From: Pseudomonas graminis
Lineage (GTDB): Bacteria > Pseudomonadota > Gammaproteobacteria > Pseudomonadales > Pseudomonadaceae
Length of the DNA: 64,000 bases
Assembly: GCF_013201545.1 (NCBI RefSeq)
Contig: NZ_CP053746.1
Coordinates: 3,065,001 to 3,129,000 of the forward strand
Reading direction: 5' to 3'
The notes under the pieces are model-generated. The model was not told the DNA's origin, did no database searches, and saw only the letters and a program-made list of their open reading frames with translations. Position numbers and translations under genes: made by a program. Of the stretch, positions 1-10,041 are shown piece by piece (position 1 is the stretch's first letter; the number at the start of each line of letters is the position of its first letter).

Positions 1-141
1 GTCCAGCGTAACCTGTGCGTAGCTTGAAGCGTCGTCGGCAAGGCCGGCGAAGCCTTTCTCTTCCTCGGGTTTGTCATCGCAGCCGCTCAGCAGCGTGATG
101 AGCAGTAGCCCAGCGAAGAGGATCAGGGCCTTAACCTTCAT
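1..141 (-). CDS. Lipoprotein, N-terminal part only (probable third gene of the ABC exporter operon)
   Basis: Only the first 47 codons lie in the window; the gene continues beyond base 1. The N-terminus MKVKALILFAGLLLITLLSGC is a lipoprotein signal peptide: a basic start, a hydrophobic stretch and an LLSGC lipobox whose Cys would be lipidated, followed by an acidic DDKPEEEKG linker. Its ATG overlaps the last codons of the upstream FtsX-type permease, so the two are translationally coupled. In Pseudomonas this position after an ATPase/permease pair is often held by a lipocalin-like (AttH-type) protein. That identity is inference from context, since the diagnostic domain is outside the window. 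Confidence 0.7.
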   Translation of the reverse strand, partial: MKVKALILFAGLLLITLLSGCDDKPEEEKGFAGLADDASSYAQVTLD

Positions 142-2611
142 TGGCGAAAGTCCTCAGCAAATCGGCGGGGCGGGTGCGGTACAAACGGTAGAGCGGCCAC
201 GCCGAGGCCAGCAGTGTGGCGAGCATCGCCAACAGCGTCAGGCGCAGTAGCTGCATGGGGAACACCTGCAGCGGCAGGCGCCAGCCGAAGGCTTGCACGT
301 TGATCACAGCATCCAGGCACCACGCCAGCAACAGCCCCAGCGGAATCGCCAGCACCAGCGTCAGCACCGCCAGCAACCATGTTTGCGCCAGATTGAGCAG
401 CATCAATTGCCGTCGCGTCACACCCAGCGCCCATAACGGCGCCAGTTGCGCGAGGCGGCTTTGGCTCTGGGTCAGCAAGCTGATGAAGAGGGCGACACCA
501 GCGACCATCAACGTCAGGCTGTTCAACGCGGCGGTGGCGGCGAAGGTGCGTTCGAAAACCTGCTGCGACCAGGCCTTGAGCTGGATCTGATCGACGATGC
601 GGTTGTCATCGATGGTGAATTTGTTGTGCAGCACCCGCAGCAGCTGCGGGATGGCTTTGGGATCGATGCGCAGATTGAAGCGGTTGGGCGTCAGTTGCGG
701 CCAGTGTTTAAGCAGGTGGTCGGCGTTCACCAACATGTGGCCCTTGGGGTTGCCGTAGTCGGCGTAAATACCGACAACGCGTAGCGGCCACGGCCCGTCC
801 GGCGCGGGCAGTCTGACTTCATCGCCAACGCTGACGTCCAGACGGCGCGCCAGCTGTTCGCTAAGCATCAGCGTGTCTTCCTGCGCCAGTTGCTTCCACG
901 CATCCCCTCTCGCCGATTCCAGCAGCGGCCAGTGCTGGCGATAGTGCGGATGGTCGATCACGCCATACAGCTCGGCTGGCCAGCCATGCAGTTGCACTGA
1001 AACCTGCCAGTTGGGCAGCACCGCTGACGTCAGCGGTTGCTGACTCAGCCACTGCTGCAAAGGTGCGGCCTGGGCCGGATTCTGCGGATTGATATACAGC
1101 TCTGCGCTGAGGCGTTGTTCCAGCCAGTGAGTGAATGTCTGGCGGAACCCCGACGTCATGCTGCCTGCGCCGATGTTCGCGGCCATGGCCAGTAACAGTG
1201 CCATCAGCGCCAGACTCAGGGCCGGCAGTTGCTGGCGGCAGTCAGCGAGAAACCACTGCCCCAGCACCGAGCGGCTCCTGCCCAACAGTGCGTTGAGCAG
1301 CAGATTGAGCAGCACTGGCAGACCCAGTGCCGCGCTCAGCAGGAGACTCGCCATCAACACGAAGCCCAGCGCCAGGCTATCGCCAAACAGTCCGGCTAAT
1401 ACCGCAATCAGCGCTGAAATCCCGGCGACCCAGCCTTGCCGTCGCAGCCATTTGGCGTGGGTTTCATGCCACGCCTGGGCATTGGCCAGCGCCAGCAAAG
1501 GCAGGCGTGCGGCACGCAGCAGGCTGCTGGCGCCTGCGAGAAACGCGCCGAGCAGACTGACGCCCAGACCACTCAACCACCACCAGATGTTGAGGTTCAG
1601 ATGCCCGGCGACTTCAGCCCCGTACAGCCCGCGCAGACTCGCCGCGACATCGGGCAACAGCGCGCTCGCCAGCCAGTAACCACTGATGACGCCGGCGATG
1701 CCACCGAGCAGGGCCAGCACGCCGAGCTCGACCACCAGACTCGCCATCAACCCACGCGCGCTAACCCCGCACGCGCGCAGGTTGCGCAGCAGCCCGCGAC
1801 GCTGTTCAAGTGCCAGACCAATCGCCGCATGCACGATGAACAGACCGACCACGAACGACAGGAAACCCAACGCGTCGAGGTTCAGGTGGAAGCTTTCGGT
1901 CAGCCTGCCCAGATCGTTGTCTTCGCCACTTTTGCGCAGCACCAGCTCGCCATTCAGCTCGGCCGGCAACGCAGGGGCGTTATCGGCAACATCCTTGGGC
2001 AGCACCAGCCGCGAGATCTGATTCGGCTGATTGAGCAGTTGCTGGGCGAAACCGATGTCCATGAGCAGCACGCCCGGCGCCATGTCGGTTTTCGCACGCA
2101 TCGGCGGCAGCACCTTGCCGGAGTCGATGACCGGCTGCTGGCCTTCATGCAGGCCGAGGGCCGCGAGGGTCTGCGGTGAAATCCACGTGGTGCCGGGAGG
2201 GGTGAAGAAGTCGACGATCTGCTCGGTGTCCAGCGACTGCCCGGCCAGCGCTGTGTTCACCGGCAGCGAGACCGGCTCTATGCCGAGCACCGTCAAACGC
2301 TGCTCCGGCGCTTGCTTCAGGGTGACCCGACCGCGCAATGCTGGGGAGACCGGCCAGCCGGCGCGGCGCAGAGTCACGAACAGGTCCTGGGAAAAGTTGG
2401 CGCCGTTGGGCGAGACCAGAATTTTTTGCGGCTCGCCGCCGATCATCTGGCTGGCCTTGGCGTAACTTTCACGGGCCTGGCTGTTCAGCGCCTGCACGCC
2501 GGTGAGCAGGCTGGTTGCCAGCCACAGGCCCGTGAGCACGCTGAAAAACTGCACGGGATGGCGCCGCCAGTGGCTTAGCAACGCTTTTAACGTCCAGTAG
2601 AAGACCGACAT
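131..2611 (-). CDS. FtsX-family ABC transporter permease (826 aa)
   Basis: Inner-membrane permease of a MacB/LolCE-type exporter. The first hydrophobic segment (about residues 22-42) is followed by a large periplasmic domain (about 45-240). Two clusters of three to four helices follow (about 250-430 and 690-820), separated by a second periplasmic domain. This is the duplicated eight-to-ten-helix layout of the long FtsX permeases, which makes one polypeptide act like a LolC/LolE pair. The ATG lies 1 base after the stop of the ATPase gene, and the 3' end overlaps the start of a lipoprotein gene, so the three form an operon. The substrate is not visible from sequence; lipoproteins or hydrophobic compounds are the family norm. 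Confidence 0.9.
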   Translation of the reverse strand: MSVFYWTLKALLSHWRRHPVQFFSVLTGLWLATSLLTGVQALNSQARESYAKASQMIGGEPQKILVSPNGANFSQDLFVTLRRAGWPVSPALRGRVTLKQAPEQRLTVLGIEPVSLPVNTALAGQSLDTEQIVDFFTPPGTTWISPQTLAALGLHEGQQPVIDSGKVLPPMRAKTDMAPGVLLMDIGFAQQLLNQPNQISRLVLPKDVADNAPALPAELNGELVLRKSGEDNDLGRLTESFHLNLDALGFLSFVVGLFIVHAAIGLALEQRRGLLRNLRACGVSARGLMASLVVELGVLALLGGIAGVISGYWLASALLPDVAASLRGLYGAEVAGHLNLNIWWWLSGLGVSLLGAFLAGASSLLRAARLPLLALANAQAWHETHAKWLRRQGWVAGISALIAVLAGLFGDSLALGFVLMASLLLSAALGLPVLLNLLLNALLGRSRSVLGQWFLADCRQQLPALSLALMALLLAMAANIGAGSMTSGFRQTFTHWLEQRLSAELYINPQNPAQAAPLQQWLSQQPLTSAVLPNWQVSVQLHGWPAELYGVIDHPHYRQHWPLLESARGDAWKQLAQEDTLMLSEQLARRLDVSVGDEVRLPAPDGPWPLRVVGIYADYGNPKGHMLVNADHLLKHWPQLTPNRFNLRIDPKAIPQLLRVLHNKFTIDDNRIVDQIQLKAWSQQVFERTFAATAALNSLTLMVAGVALFISLLTQSQSRLAQLAPLWALGVTRRQLMLLNLAQTWLLAVLTLVLAIPLGLLLAWCLDAVINVQAFGWRLPLQVFPMQLLRLTLLAMLATLLASAWPLYRLYRTRPADLLRTFANEG

Positions 2612-2612
2612 C

Positions 2613-3281
2613 TCAGCGTTCGCCTTCGCTGACCAGCCTACCCAGGTGCAGCACGGCCTGACGCTGCAATCGCGCCGCCACTCTCGGGCTGTGAGTCACC
2701 ATCAGCAGGCTGGTGGTGCTGTCGGCCAGGAGGTCAAGCAGCAACTGCAGCACTTCATCGCTGGTGGCTTCGTCAAGGTTGCCGGTGGGTTCATCAGCGA
2801 GCAGCATGGCTGGGCGCGAGGCGAGTGCCCGGCCAATCGCAACGCGCTGCTGCTGACCGCCGGACAGCTGTTCGGGGTAGCGCTTGAGCAGCGCGCCCAG
2901 GCCCAGCCGCTCAGTGAGTTCAGCCTGCCATTCAGGCTGATAACGCCCCGCCAGACGCGCCTGAAATGCCAGGTTGTCTTCGACCTTCAGACTGCCGATG
3001 AGGTTGAACTGCTGGAAAACCAGACCGATTTCCGTGCGTCGCCAGTTGGCCAGCTGCGCTTCGTTCATCTGGTCGAGACGCTGCCCGGCGATCTCGATGC
3101 TGCCCTTGTCCACGTGGTCCAGACCGGCCACCAGATGCAGCAAGGTGCTTTTGCCACTGCCGGACTCACCCATCAGCGCCAGACTGCCGCCCTTATCAAG
3201 CTGCAAATCCGCCCCACGCAAAACGGCCAATGGGCCCTGGGCCGTGGCATAGCTCTTGTACACACCCTGGACTTGCAGCAT
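2613..3281 (-). CDS. ABC transporter ATP-binding protein, LolD/MacB type
   Basis: Cytoplasmic ATPase for the adjacent FtsX-type permease. Seen directly: Walker A GESGSGKST (about residues 38-46), signature LSGGQQQRVAIGRAL, Walker B MLLADEPTGNLDEAT, and the switch His in MVTHSPR. The length of 222 aa is normal for LolD-like ATPases. I place the start at the ATG at 3281 because AGGTGA sits about 7 bases upstream. The GTG two codons earlier would have that ribosome-binding site directly against it. The gene is first in a three-gene minus-strand operon. Confidence 0.92.
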   Translation of the reverse strand: MLQVQGVYKSYATAQGPLAVLRGADLQLDKGGSLALMGESGSGKSTLLHLVAGLDHVDKGSIEIAGQRLDQMNEAQLANWRRTEIGLVFQQFNLIGSLKVEDNLAFQARLAGRYQPEWQAELTERLGLGALLKRYPEQLSGGQQQRVAIGRALASRPAMLLADEPTGNLDEATSDEVLQLLLDLLADSTTSLLMVTHSPRVAARLQRQAVLHLGRLVSEGER

Positions 3282-3430
3282 TGACACTCACCTGATTGGA
3301 GGGACGGGTTGCAGGATAACGATATTGATCGGAGCCGATGTAGCTGGCGAGACAGTGGATCTTCCGCAGGACGAAGAAGTTGCGTTGGATCGCGGCGCCG
3401 AGCGCTGGGCGCCCGCTATCGCAGGTTTAT

Positions 3431-5449
3431 CTATTTCCCTCGAATCAGCCCGCGCAGCGCGAATCGGTTGGGGTGACAGGCTTCGGCCACGCTTCGCGGC
3501 AGTGGCAGCGGTTCGTCATTCAGCCAGGCGGCGATCAGTTCGCCTGACAGCGGAGCAGTGATCAGGCCGCGAGAGCCGTGACCGCTGTTTACATATAAAC
3601 CGTCGAGCCATGGGCATTCGGTATCCGGCGTCCGGCGCGCGTCCTTGCGCAGCACGGCGTACGTTTCAAGGAATGCTGCGCGGTCCGCGAGCGGCCCGAT
3701 GATGGGCAGGTAATCCGGGCTGGTGCAGCGAAACGCGGCGCGACCTTGCAGCTCCTCGGTGGGCAGCGCGTCGGCATTCAGCCGCTCGGTCAGGTCCTCG
3801 GAGATTTCCCGCAGCAATTCGAGATTGCCGAGATGCTCAGCCGTGCTCGGCGTCAGGTCATCGCTGTTGAAGGCGAAGCTTGCGCCCAGCGTATGTTCGC
3901 CATCGCGCGCGGGCGCCACGTAACCCTCGGCGCACACGACAGTCGTCAACGCCTGGCTTTCCGGGGTTGCAGTCAGTCGAGTGATCTGCCCGCGAATCCG
4001 CTTGAGTGGCAGGTCGGCGCTGGGCGGGAAGCGTTTGATCTCGGCTGCCCCCGCCAGCACGACGACGGGAGCGCAAGCCAACAGTCGCTCGCCATCCCAC
4101 GCTTGCCACAGCACGCCGTCGCGCCGCAGCTCGACCACCTCGCTGTGGCTTAGCAGCTCAATGTTGCTTGCGCTGGCCTGATCGCGACACAACGCCGGCG
4201 GATGGACCCAGCCACCTTGCGGGTAAAACAAGCCGCCGCTTTTTAACACCACACCGGCCCGCGCCTCAGCGTCGGCCCGGTCCAGGACATGCAGCAGGTC
4301 GTCGGGAAAGGCCGCGGCGAGTTGCGCCTGACGCTTACGCTCTTTCTCATCGAAGGCCAACTGCAGCACGCCGCAATCGTCCCAGTCGATGCCCCGTTGC
4401 AGCCGCTCCAGCAAACGTCGGGTGTGACCAAATCCGCTCAAGATCAGCTGCGACAGCGCGGTGCCGTGGGCCGACAGCTTCAGGTAGAGCACGCCTTGTG
4501 GATTGCCCGATGCTTCTTGCGCCAGATCCCCGTGACGTTCCAACAGACTGACGCGCCAACCGCGCGCGGCCAGACTCGACGCGGTGGCGCAGCCTGCCAG
4601 GCCTGCGCCGATGACCAATGCGGTGCGAGGGGTGTCCGGTGAACGGGGCATTGAACGAGGTCGGGCAAACCAGGGCTTGTCACGTGGGGGCGTTGCCACG
4701 TCTGCGGGCCAACCGATAAAGCGGCCTTTAAGCACCTCCCACTTATGCCCGATCCCCGGCACGCGCTTCATTTTGAAACCGGCTGCGTTCAATGCCCTGC
4801 GCACCCAGCCGGTGCTGGTAAAGGTGCCGATGGTCGAGCCCGGTGCCGCCAGCCGCGCCAACTCGGCAAACAGTTCGGGCGTCCACATTTCAGGGTTTTT
4901 CGCGGGCGCGAAACCGTCGAGAAACCACGCGTCGATCTGCCCGTCGAGTTGCGGCAGCATGTCCAGCGCGTCGCCGATCAGCAAGGTCAGCGTGACGCGG
5001 CCACCATCGAAGGCCAGCCGCTGGAAGCCCTGATGGACTGCCACGTATTGGCCCAGCAGCTGGTCCGCCTGCTCCTTTAGCTCGGGCCACAAACTCAGCG
5101 CGCGCTGCAGATCAGCCCGGCTCAAAGGGTATTTTTCGACGCTGACGAAATGCAGGCGGGCGTCTGCGACTGCGCTGGCGTTGAACAGCTGCCAGGCACA
5201 CAGGAAATTCAGCCCGGTACCAAACCCGGTTTCGCCGATGACCAGCCGCTCGCCCGCCGGCAAAGCGGCAAAGCGCTCGGGCAGCTCGTTCTGGGTCAGG
5301 AACACATGGCGGGTTTCATCCAGACCTGATTCGGTCGAGAAATAGACGTCGGAGAACACCCGCGAATGCGGATTGCCGTGTTCGTCCCAGTCGATCTGCG
5401 CGGGGCCGTGGACAATCCCGGCGATCTGGGTGGGGTCAATGGTAGTCAT
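3431..5449 (-). CDS. mnmC: Bifunctional tRNA 5-methylaminomethyl-2-thiouridine biosynthesis protein MnmC
   Basis: Completes the mnm5s2U34 wobble modification of tRNA. The C-terminal FAD oxidoreductase removes the carboxymethyl group from cmnm5U34 and the N-terminal SAM methyltransferase methylates the resulting nm5U34. The methyltransferase domain has GETGFGTGLNFL (about residues 72-83) and WFLDGFAPAKNPEMW (about 177-191). The FAD Rossmann motif VIGAGLAGCATASSLAARGW starts near residue 280, and the C-terminus has NSGHGSRGLITAPLSGE. At 672 aa it is full length. It is transcribed alone, divergently from the NEL-type gene. Confidence 0.97.
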   Translation of the reverse strand: MTTIDPTQIAGIVHGPAQIDWDEHGNPHSRVFSDVYFSTESGLDETRHVFLTQNELPERFAALPAGERLVIGETGFGTGLNFLCAWQLFNASAVADARLHFVSVEKYPLSRADLQRALSLWPELKEQADQLLGQYVAVHQGFQRLAFDGGRVTLTLLIGDALDMLPQLDGQIDAWFLDGFAPAKNPEMWTPELFAELARLAAPGSTIGTFTSTGWVRRALNAAGFKMKRVPGIGHKWEVLKGRFIGWPADVATPPRDKPWFARPRSMPRSPDTPRTALVIGAGLAGCATASSLAARGWRVSLLERHGDLAQEASGNPQGVLYLKLSAHGTALSQLILSGFGHTRRLLERLQRGIDWDDCGVLQLAFDEKERKRQAQLAAAFPDDLLHVLDRADAEARAGVVLKSGGLFYPQGGWVHPPALCRDQASASNIELLSHSEVVELRRDGVLWQAWDGERLLACAPVVVLAGAAEIKRFPPSADLPLKRIRGQITRLTATPESQALTTVVCAEGYVAPARDGEHTLGASFAFNSDDLTPSTAEHLGNLELLREISEDLTERLNADALPTEELQGRAAFRCTSPDYLPIIGPLADRAAFLETYAVLRKDARRTPDTECPWLDGLYVNSGHGSRGLITAPLSGELIAAWLNDEPLPLPRSVAEACHPNRFALRGLIRGK

Positions 5450-5585
5450 GTTCGGCTCGGGACGGGCGAGGTGGCGATGTTACTCCAGCGTCCGGGGGCC
5501 CGTGCACTACATATGTATGCCACTTTGCGGGTGCGTTCCTGTTTATCTATGCGCCTTTGATCACACGCAGAAACAAGGACGTAAG

Positions 5586-8500
5586 ATGAACACCGCCAGT
5601 CAGGCTCTCACGACTTCATTTATTCAGAACACTCTACCGCAATGGTTCATCCAGGCGACCCCGGCGATGCGCGATGCCCTGCGTCAGGACATGACCCTCG
5701 CACAGGCCGCCCGCGAAGACCTCAATCAGGTGCTCCAGCGCATTCAGGACCTGCCGTCATTTGCGCGGCCGTTGCTGACCCAGGCCCTTGACGCCGAATT
5801 CGGTCCGGGTCTCGATGTCGACCGCGACCGCTTCTTCCACGCCAGATTCCAGCGCGACTGGCTGACAGGTCGTGCTTCGCCTCAGGGTTCCAGCACGCGT
5901 TCGCTGCTGGCCGCCGCCCTGCAAAACTTTGAAGCGGTCGAAGCGACGGACGCCGATCGCGAAAGCAACTCGGCCATCCTTGGCGGCACGCCGGATAGAT
6001 CTGCGGGGCCAGAAAGCGTTCATTCATTGAACGTAAGCCCCGGTCGCTTCATCGAACTGTGTCGCCGGCTTGACCTCGGCGGCCAGTATCAGCGGCACCT
6101 GCATCATGTACTGCATCCGGTCGCTAGGCCGGACGTTCCCGGTAGCCTGGGCAGCGATGACATCAAGGCGCGCATTATCGAGCACACCCGTCTGGCCTTG
6201 CGGGTGGACTCCCACATCGCACGCCTCAAGGGCGGCATTAACGAGGCGGAGTACCAGATGCTGCTGCGGGTTGACGCATCCGGCCCCGCGGATCATGTGT
6301 CCACCCTGCAACTGTTGGGCTGCAGGCTGCGCGGGCCGCTGGTATTTAAAGCCGCCGAGCAGACGCGTTGCGTGGTGTACCTGCCTGGTGGAGCCGATAG
6401 CGCTATCCAGTCCTATGCCTCGCTGGAACATTTCATACAGGCGTTGCGGACCAAACTGCGCTGCGAGGCGTATCAACGCTACTTCGACCGCTTCGTTCCC
6501 GAGCGCAGCAAAGGGGCTTTCTTCAAACGTCTGCACGAGCGCCTTGCGCCCCATGTCCTGCACAGCGTTGCCCGTGGCAAAGGTTTTCACCGACAGCTGA
6601 TCAGCGTTTCCGAGGTGGATCAGAATGCTTTTCTCGATCTGGAAACCATCGAGGTCGGAGGTGCGCTGGGTGATGTTTTCTATCTTCATCAACTGCTGCG
6701 AATGAAAGACGACGCTCGCGTGCTGGCGGTCCCCACTGACGACGAGGACCAGAAAACCCGCGACCAGCGCCTCGCTGACTGGCTGGACTACGGCATGGAC
6801 GCGCTCAATATCGCCGCGCTGTTCGTTCCCGGTCTTGGCGAAGTCATGATGGTTGTTGCGGGCGCGCAATTGCTGGACGAGACCTTCGAAGGCATTGACG
6901 CGTGGCGCCATGGCGAGATGGATGAAGCACTGGATCACTTGGGCAATGTCGCGCAAAACCTCGCATTCATGGGGGCGCTGGGTGTCGCAGGTACGGTCAC
7001 GGGCGCAATGGCTGCGGAAGCTGCCGATCCCCAGCCACCGTCGTTCATCAAACGTACTATTCCGGCCCGGGATGCAGCGGGTCGTCTACGCCTGACCAAC
7101 GTGAGCGTGGCCCTGCGTCGCCTCCATCCGGAACTTGCGGACATCGACGACAAAGCCGTCGGCCGGATAATGGCAGTCAGCGGGGTAGACGAAGAAGAGC
7201 TCGCGGCATTGCACATCGGCAATCAACCTGCGCCGGCAGCGCTGCTCGATACCGCCAAGCGTTTTCGCCTGAGTCAGCAGGCGGCAGACTCCGCCGATGC
7301 TTTCAACGCGGCCTACCTCGCCACCGAGCAGTCAAGCGACCCGCTGATTACCCTGCTCAGACGGGATTTTCCCTCCCTTACGCTGGCAGCAGGCCGAGAG
7401 CTGATCGCGGAGACCTCGGGCGAACAAAGGGTTGCCATGCTGGACACTCGGCGCATCCCGCTGGAAATGGCAGGAAAGGTTCGTGGGCATTTGCGTCAGA
7501 CCCGCATGAGCCGCGCGCTGGAAGGCTTTTTCCTGACGCCCAGTACGGCCAATGATGATCTTCAGCGCCTGACGTTGCGCAGCCTTGAAACATTCCCGGG
7601 ATGGCCGGCTGACCTTCGCATCGAACTGAGGGACGGCAGCGCCACCGGGTCCTTGCTGGACAGCATTGGTGCGAAAGACGCCGCCCGACGCCGCGTATTG
7701 ATCAAGGGCGACAAAGGCTTTCAGGTAGAGGGTACCGAGGCGCCCGAAAAAAAAGTCAGCTTGTTTGCCGCGCTCTTGCGTGCGCTGCCCGAAAGCAGTC
7801 GCCAGGCGATGGGGTTCAACGATCTGGAAACGGCGGCAAAGGTGTTCAAGCGCCGCATTTTCAATTGGGTCCGGTCGCAACCGAAATGGGCGGCCGAGCA
7901 ATTGGGGCAATGGACCTTACCGACCGAGTTCAGGCCCCCGCAGCGCTTGCTTGACGGGCGCATCGGTTATCCACTCAGCGGGCGCGGGTTGCCTATGGCT
8001 GAAAGTGCGATTCAACAGCAATTGATCCAGGCAATGACGCACCTCTACCCGGAAAGTGTCGAACTGGCGGCCCAGGTGCAGGCTATGGCGCGACGGGGGC
8101 GATCACTGGAACACCTGCTGAGCGCGACGCGTGCACGCGCTGTCGCCTACGGCCAATTGCACATGAGCCTGGTCGCCTGGGCTGAGGCCGACGATATCAG
8201 CGTGTTGCTCAATGACGGTGAACGTCTGGCGCGGCGCCGGGTGGCCAATGCGCTGGGTCGGGCCTGGCGCTACAGCCATGATGACGCACCCCGGGGTACC
8301 CATTGGCTGACGCTCGAATACCTGACAATGCCGGACTTACCGCCGTTGCATAGCTTCTACGCCGACATCACACAGATCGAGCTCAATAACGTGCAGTTTG
8401 ATACGGGCGCTGCCAATGCTTTTCTGGCCAATTTCCCGAACATGACCCATTTGAACGTTCGCGGCAGCTTCACCGCGCTTCCGGACGTCTTGCCGCAGTT

Positions 8501-9884
8501 TCAGTCTTTGCATCATCTGACGCTGGAAAATATGTCGTGGACGCTGGACCAGCCCGCCATGAATACGTTGATGGATATGCCTGCGCTGAACTCCCTGAGT
8601 CTGGCCGGCAGCCAGTTGGGTGAATTCACCGACACCAGCCGCTTTAACCTATCGACCCTCTGGATCAATAACACAGGCCTCACGCAGTGGCCGGAGTGGA
8701 CCCATACGCTGGGGCTTGGCGAGCTGGACATCAGTGACAACCAGATCACCGACATCCCGCCCGAAGTCATCGAAAACCCCATGGACGACAGCCGGCACAC
8801 GGTGATCTACGCCTACAACAATCCGTTCACTCACCAGGCGCTTGAGGATTACTGGCGCAACGACACCGGCTACGGTCACCGCTATCAGCTTGATTACGAC
8901 TTTCCCGAAGACATCCGCGAGATCCATGTCGAAGGCGCGCCGATGGACACAGACTCCGAGGCATCGGACGACGAATCCGAATCCCATGGCCACCGCGCGG
9001 GTCCGAGCGCGAGGGCTGGCAGACCCTCCGCGCAGGCGTGGTTGCGCCCGGGTGAGGATGTGCTGAATCAGCGGTTGCTCGCGGCCTGGGCGCAGGTTGA
9101 ACAAGCCGCCGATGCGCCTCATCTTTTGATGCTGTTGCAACGCCTGAGGGAAACCCCGGACTTCCGCCAGTTCCACGCCGAGCTTGCCAGTGAGGTGCTC
9201 ACGGTCCTGGAAACGGCCGGGCAGGATGCCGTGTTGCGGGGGCAGATCGAGGTCATGGCCAACGACCGCTTATTTGGAGCCAACCAGACCTGTCAGGACG
9301 GTGCGCGTCTGATTTTCAGTGATATTCAGGTCGCGGTTTACAGCCATGGATCGATGCAGGGCGTTGCAGAAAGCCAACGCACGGATGCGTTGCTGGGTGT
9401 TCTTCGTCAGCTTTTTCGCCTAAACGAGGTGCAGGCAATTGCGGATGTGGAAATCGCACGGCGCGAAGCCCTGGGCATGGCGCTGGATCATGCCGAGGTG
9501 CGACTGGCCTACCGCGTCGGGCTCGCGGATGAGCTCGGGCTGCCCGGCCAGCCTTACCGCATGGTCTGGGCGCGACTGGCGGCAGTTGATCGTGGGGCAC
9601 TGCTGGATGCCAGTCGCCAGGTGCTGGAGGCGGAGCGCGGCCCGGCTTTCCTGCAGTTTGCCGTCGGTGACCGGCAGTGGAACGCGCGTTTGCGCTCCGA
9701 GCATGCGCCGGCACTGGCTGCGGCCACTGCGTCAGTGCACACTCGCATGGCGGCGCTCGAAGATCATCCACCGGTTGATCCCGACGAGTACCACAGACAG
9801 GGCCTGGCGCTGATCGCCGAGCGCGAAGCGGCCGAAACGCTGCTGCTCACCCAATTGACGGATCTGTACCGAGCGGGCTGGTAA
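5586..9884 (+). CDS. Large NEL-type E3 ubiquitin ligase / dermonecrotic-toxin-domain effector candidate (1432 aa)
   Basis: The N-terminal ~880 residues resemble the dermonecrotic-toxin-like domain (DUF6543 type) common in Pseudomonas effectors. They include two hydrophobic segments (about residues 405-435 and 455-475) that could insert in a membrane. Leucine-rich repeats follow at about 917-1075 (for example LGELDISDNQITDIPPEVI), then an acidic/low-complexity linker (about 1115-1150). The C-terminal region carries NQTCQDGARLIFSDIQ, where Cys1236 in a C-x-D motif matches the catalytic Cys of NEL (IpaH/SspH) E3 ligases. No signal peptide is seen. Start: ATG 5586 after AAGGACG; an in-frame upstream extension to 5373 overlaps mnmC and is not used. 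Single gene between core genes, with no secretion genes nearby. Host ubiquitination is inference from the family. Confidence 0.85.
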   Translation: MNTASQALTTSFIQNTLPQWFIQATPAMRDALRQDMTLAQAAREDLNQVLQRIQDLPSFARPLLTQALDAEFGPGLDVDRDRFFHARFQRDWLTGRASPQGSSTRSLLAAALQNFEAVEATDADRESNSAILGGTPDRSAGPESVHSLNVSPGRFIELCRRLDLGGQYQRHLHHVLHPVARPDVPGSLGSDDIKARIIEHTRLALRVDSHIARLKGGINEAEYQMLLRVDASGPADHVSTLQLLGCRLRGPLVFKAAEQTRCVVYLPGGADSAIQSYASLEHFIQALRTKLRCEAYQRYFDRFVPERSKGAFFKRLHERLAPHVLHSVARGKGFHRQLISVSEVDQNAFLDLETIEVGGALGDVFYLHQLLRMKDDARVLAVPTDDEDQKTRDQRLADWLDYGMDALNIAALFVPGLGEVMMVVAGAQLLDETFEGIDAWRHGEMDEALDHLGNVAQNLAFMGALGVAGTVTGAMAAEAADPQPPSFIKRTIPARDAAGRLRLTNVSVALRRLHPELADIDDKAVGRIMAVSGVDEEELAALHIGNQPAPAALLDTAKRFRLSQQAADSADAFNAAYLATEQSSDPLITLLRRDFPSLTLAAGRELIAETSGEQRVAMLDTRRIPLEMAGKVRGHLRQTRMSRALEGFFLTPSTANDDLQRLTLRSLETFPGWPADLRIELRDGSATGSLLDSIGAKDAARRRVLIKGDKGFQVEGTEAPEKKVSLFAALLRALPESSRQAMGFNDLETAAKVFKRRIFNWVRSQPKWAAEQLGQWTLPTEFRPPQRLLDGRIGYPLSGRGLPMAESAIQQQLIQAMTHLYPESVELAAQVQAMARRGRSLEHLLSATRARAVAYGQLHMSLVAWAEADDISVLLNDGERLARRRVANALGRAWRYSHDDAPRGTHWLTLEYLTMPDLPPLHSFYADITQIELNNVQFDTGAANAFLANFPNMTHLNVRGSFTALPDVLPQFQSLHHLTLENMSWTLDQPAMNTLMDMPALNSLSLAGSQLGEFTDTSRFNLSTLWINNTGLTQWPEWTHTLGLGELDISDNQITDIPPEVIENPMDDSRHTVIYAYNNPFTHQALEDYWRNDTGYGHRYQLDYDFPEDIREIHVEGAPMDTDSEASDDESESHGHRAGPSARAGRPSAQAWLRPGEDVLNQRLLAAWAQVEQAADAPHLLMLLQRLRETPDFRQFHAELASEVLTVLETAGQDAVLRGQIEVMANDRLFGANQTCQDGARLIFSDIQVAVYSHGSMQGVAESQRTDALLGVLRQLFRLNEVQAIADVEIARREALGMALDHAEVRLAYRVGLADELGLPGQPYRMVWARLAAVDRGALLDASRQVLEAERGPAFLQFAVGDRQWNARLRSEHAPALAAATASVHTRMAALEDHPPVDPDEYHRQGLALIAEREAAETLLLTQLTDLYRAGW

Positions 9885-10041
9885 CGCGCGCATCGAGGTG
9901 GCCGCGTGATGCCGCCGCCTCGGTGCTACTGCAACCGAATGTTTCTCGATGCAGTGATCCATCGCAGCGATTGGCGGTCATAACCTGCATCGACGCCGCC
10001 TGTCGCCTGCTAGTCTTGAGCGATCCTGAAGGGAGCCCTGC

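Noticed and set aside
1436..2179. A 247-codon plus-strand frame inside the FtsX-type permease gene
   Set aside because: The translation is Gln/Arg-rich low-complexity with no domain, and it is antisense to a well supported membrane protein.
5373..5585. N-terminal extension of the NEL-type protein by 71 residues
   Set aside because: It overlaps the mnmC coding region, is Cys-rich and unlike the domain that follows. ATG 5586 has AAGGACG at a normal distance.
7021..9884. Rhs/polymorphic toxin with immunity gene
   Set aside because: No RHS/YD repeats, no PxxxxDPxGL motif, and no small immunity-type gene directly downstream; pap follows after 157 bases. NEL/LRR features explain the protein better.
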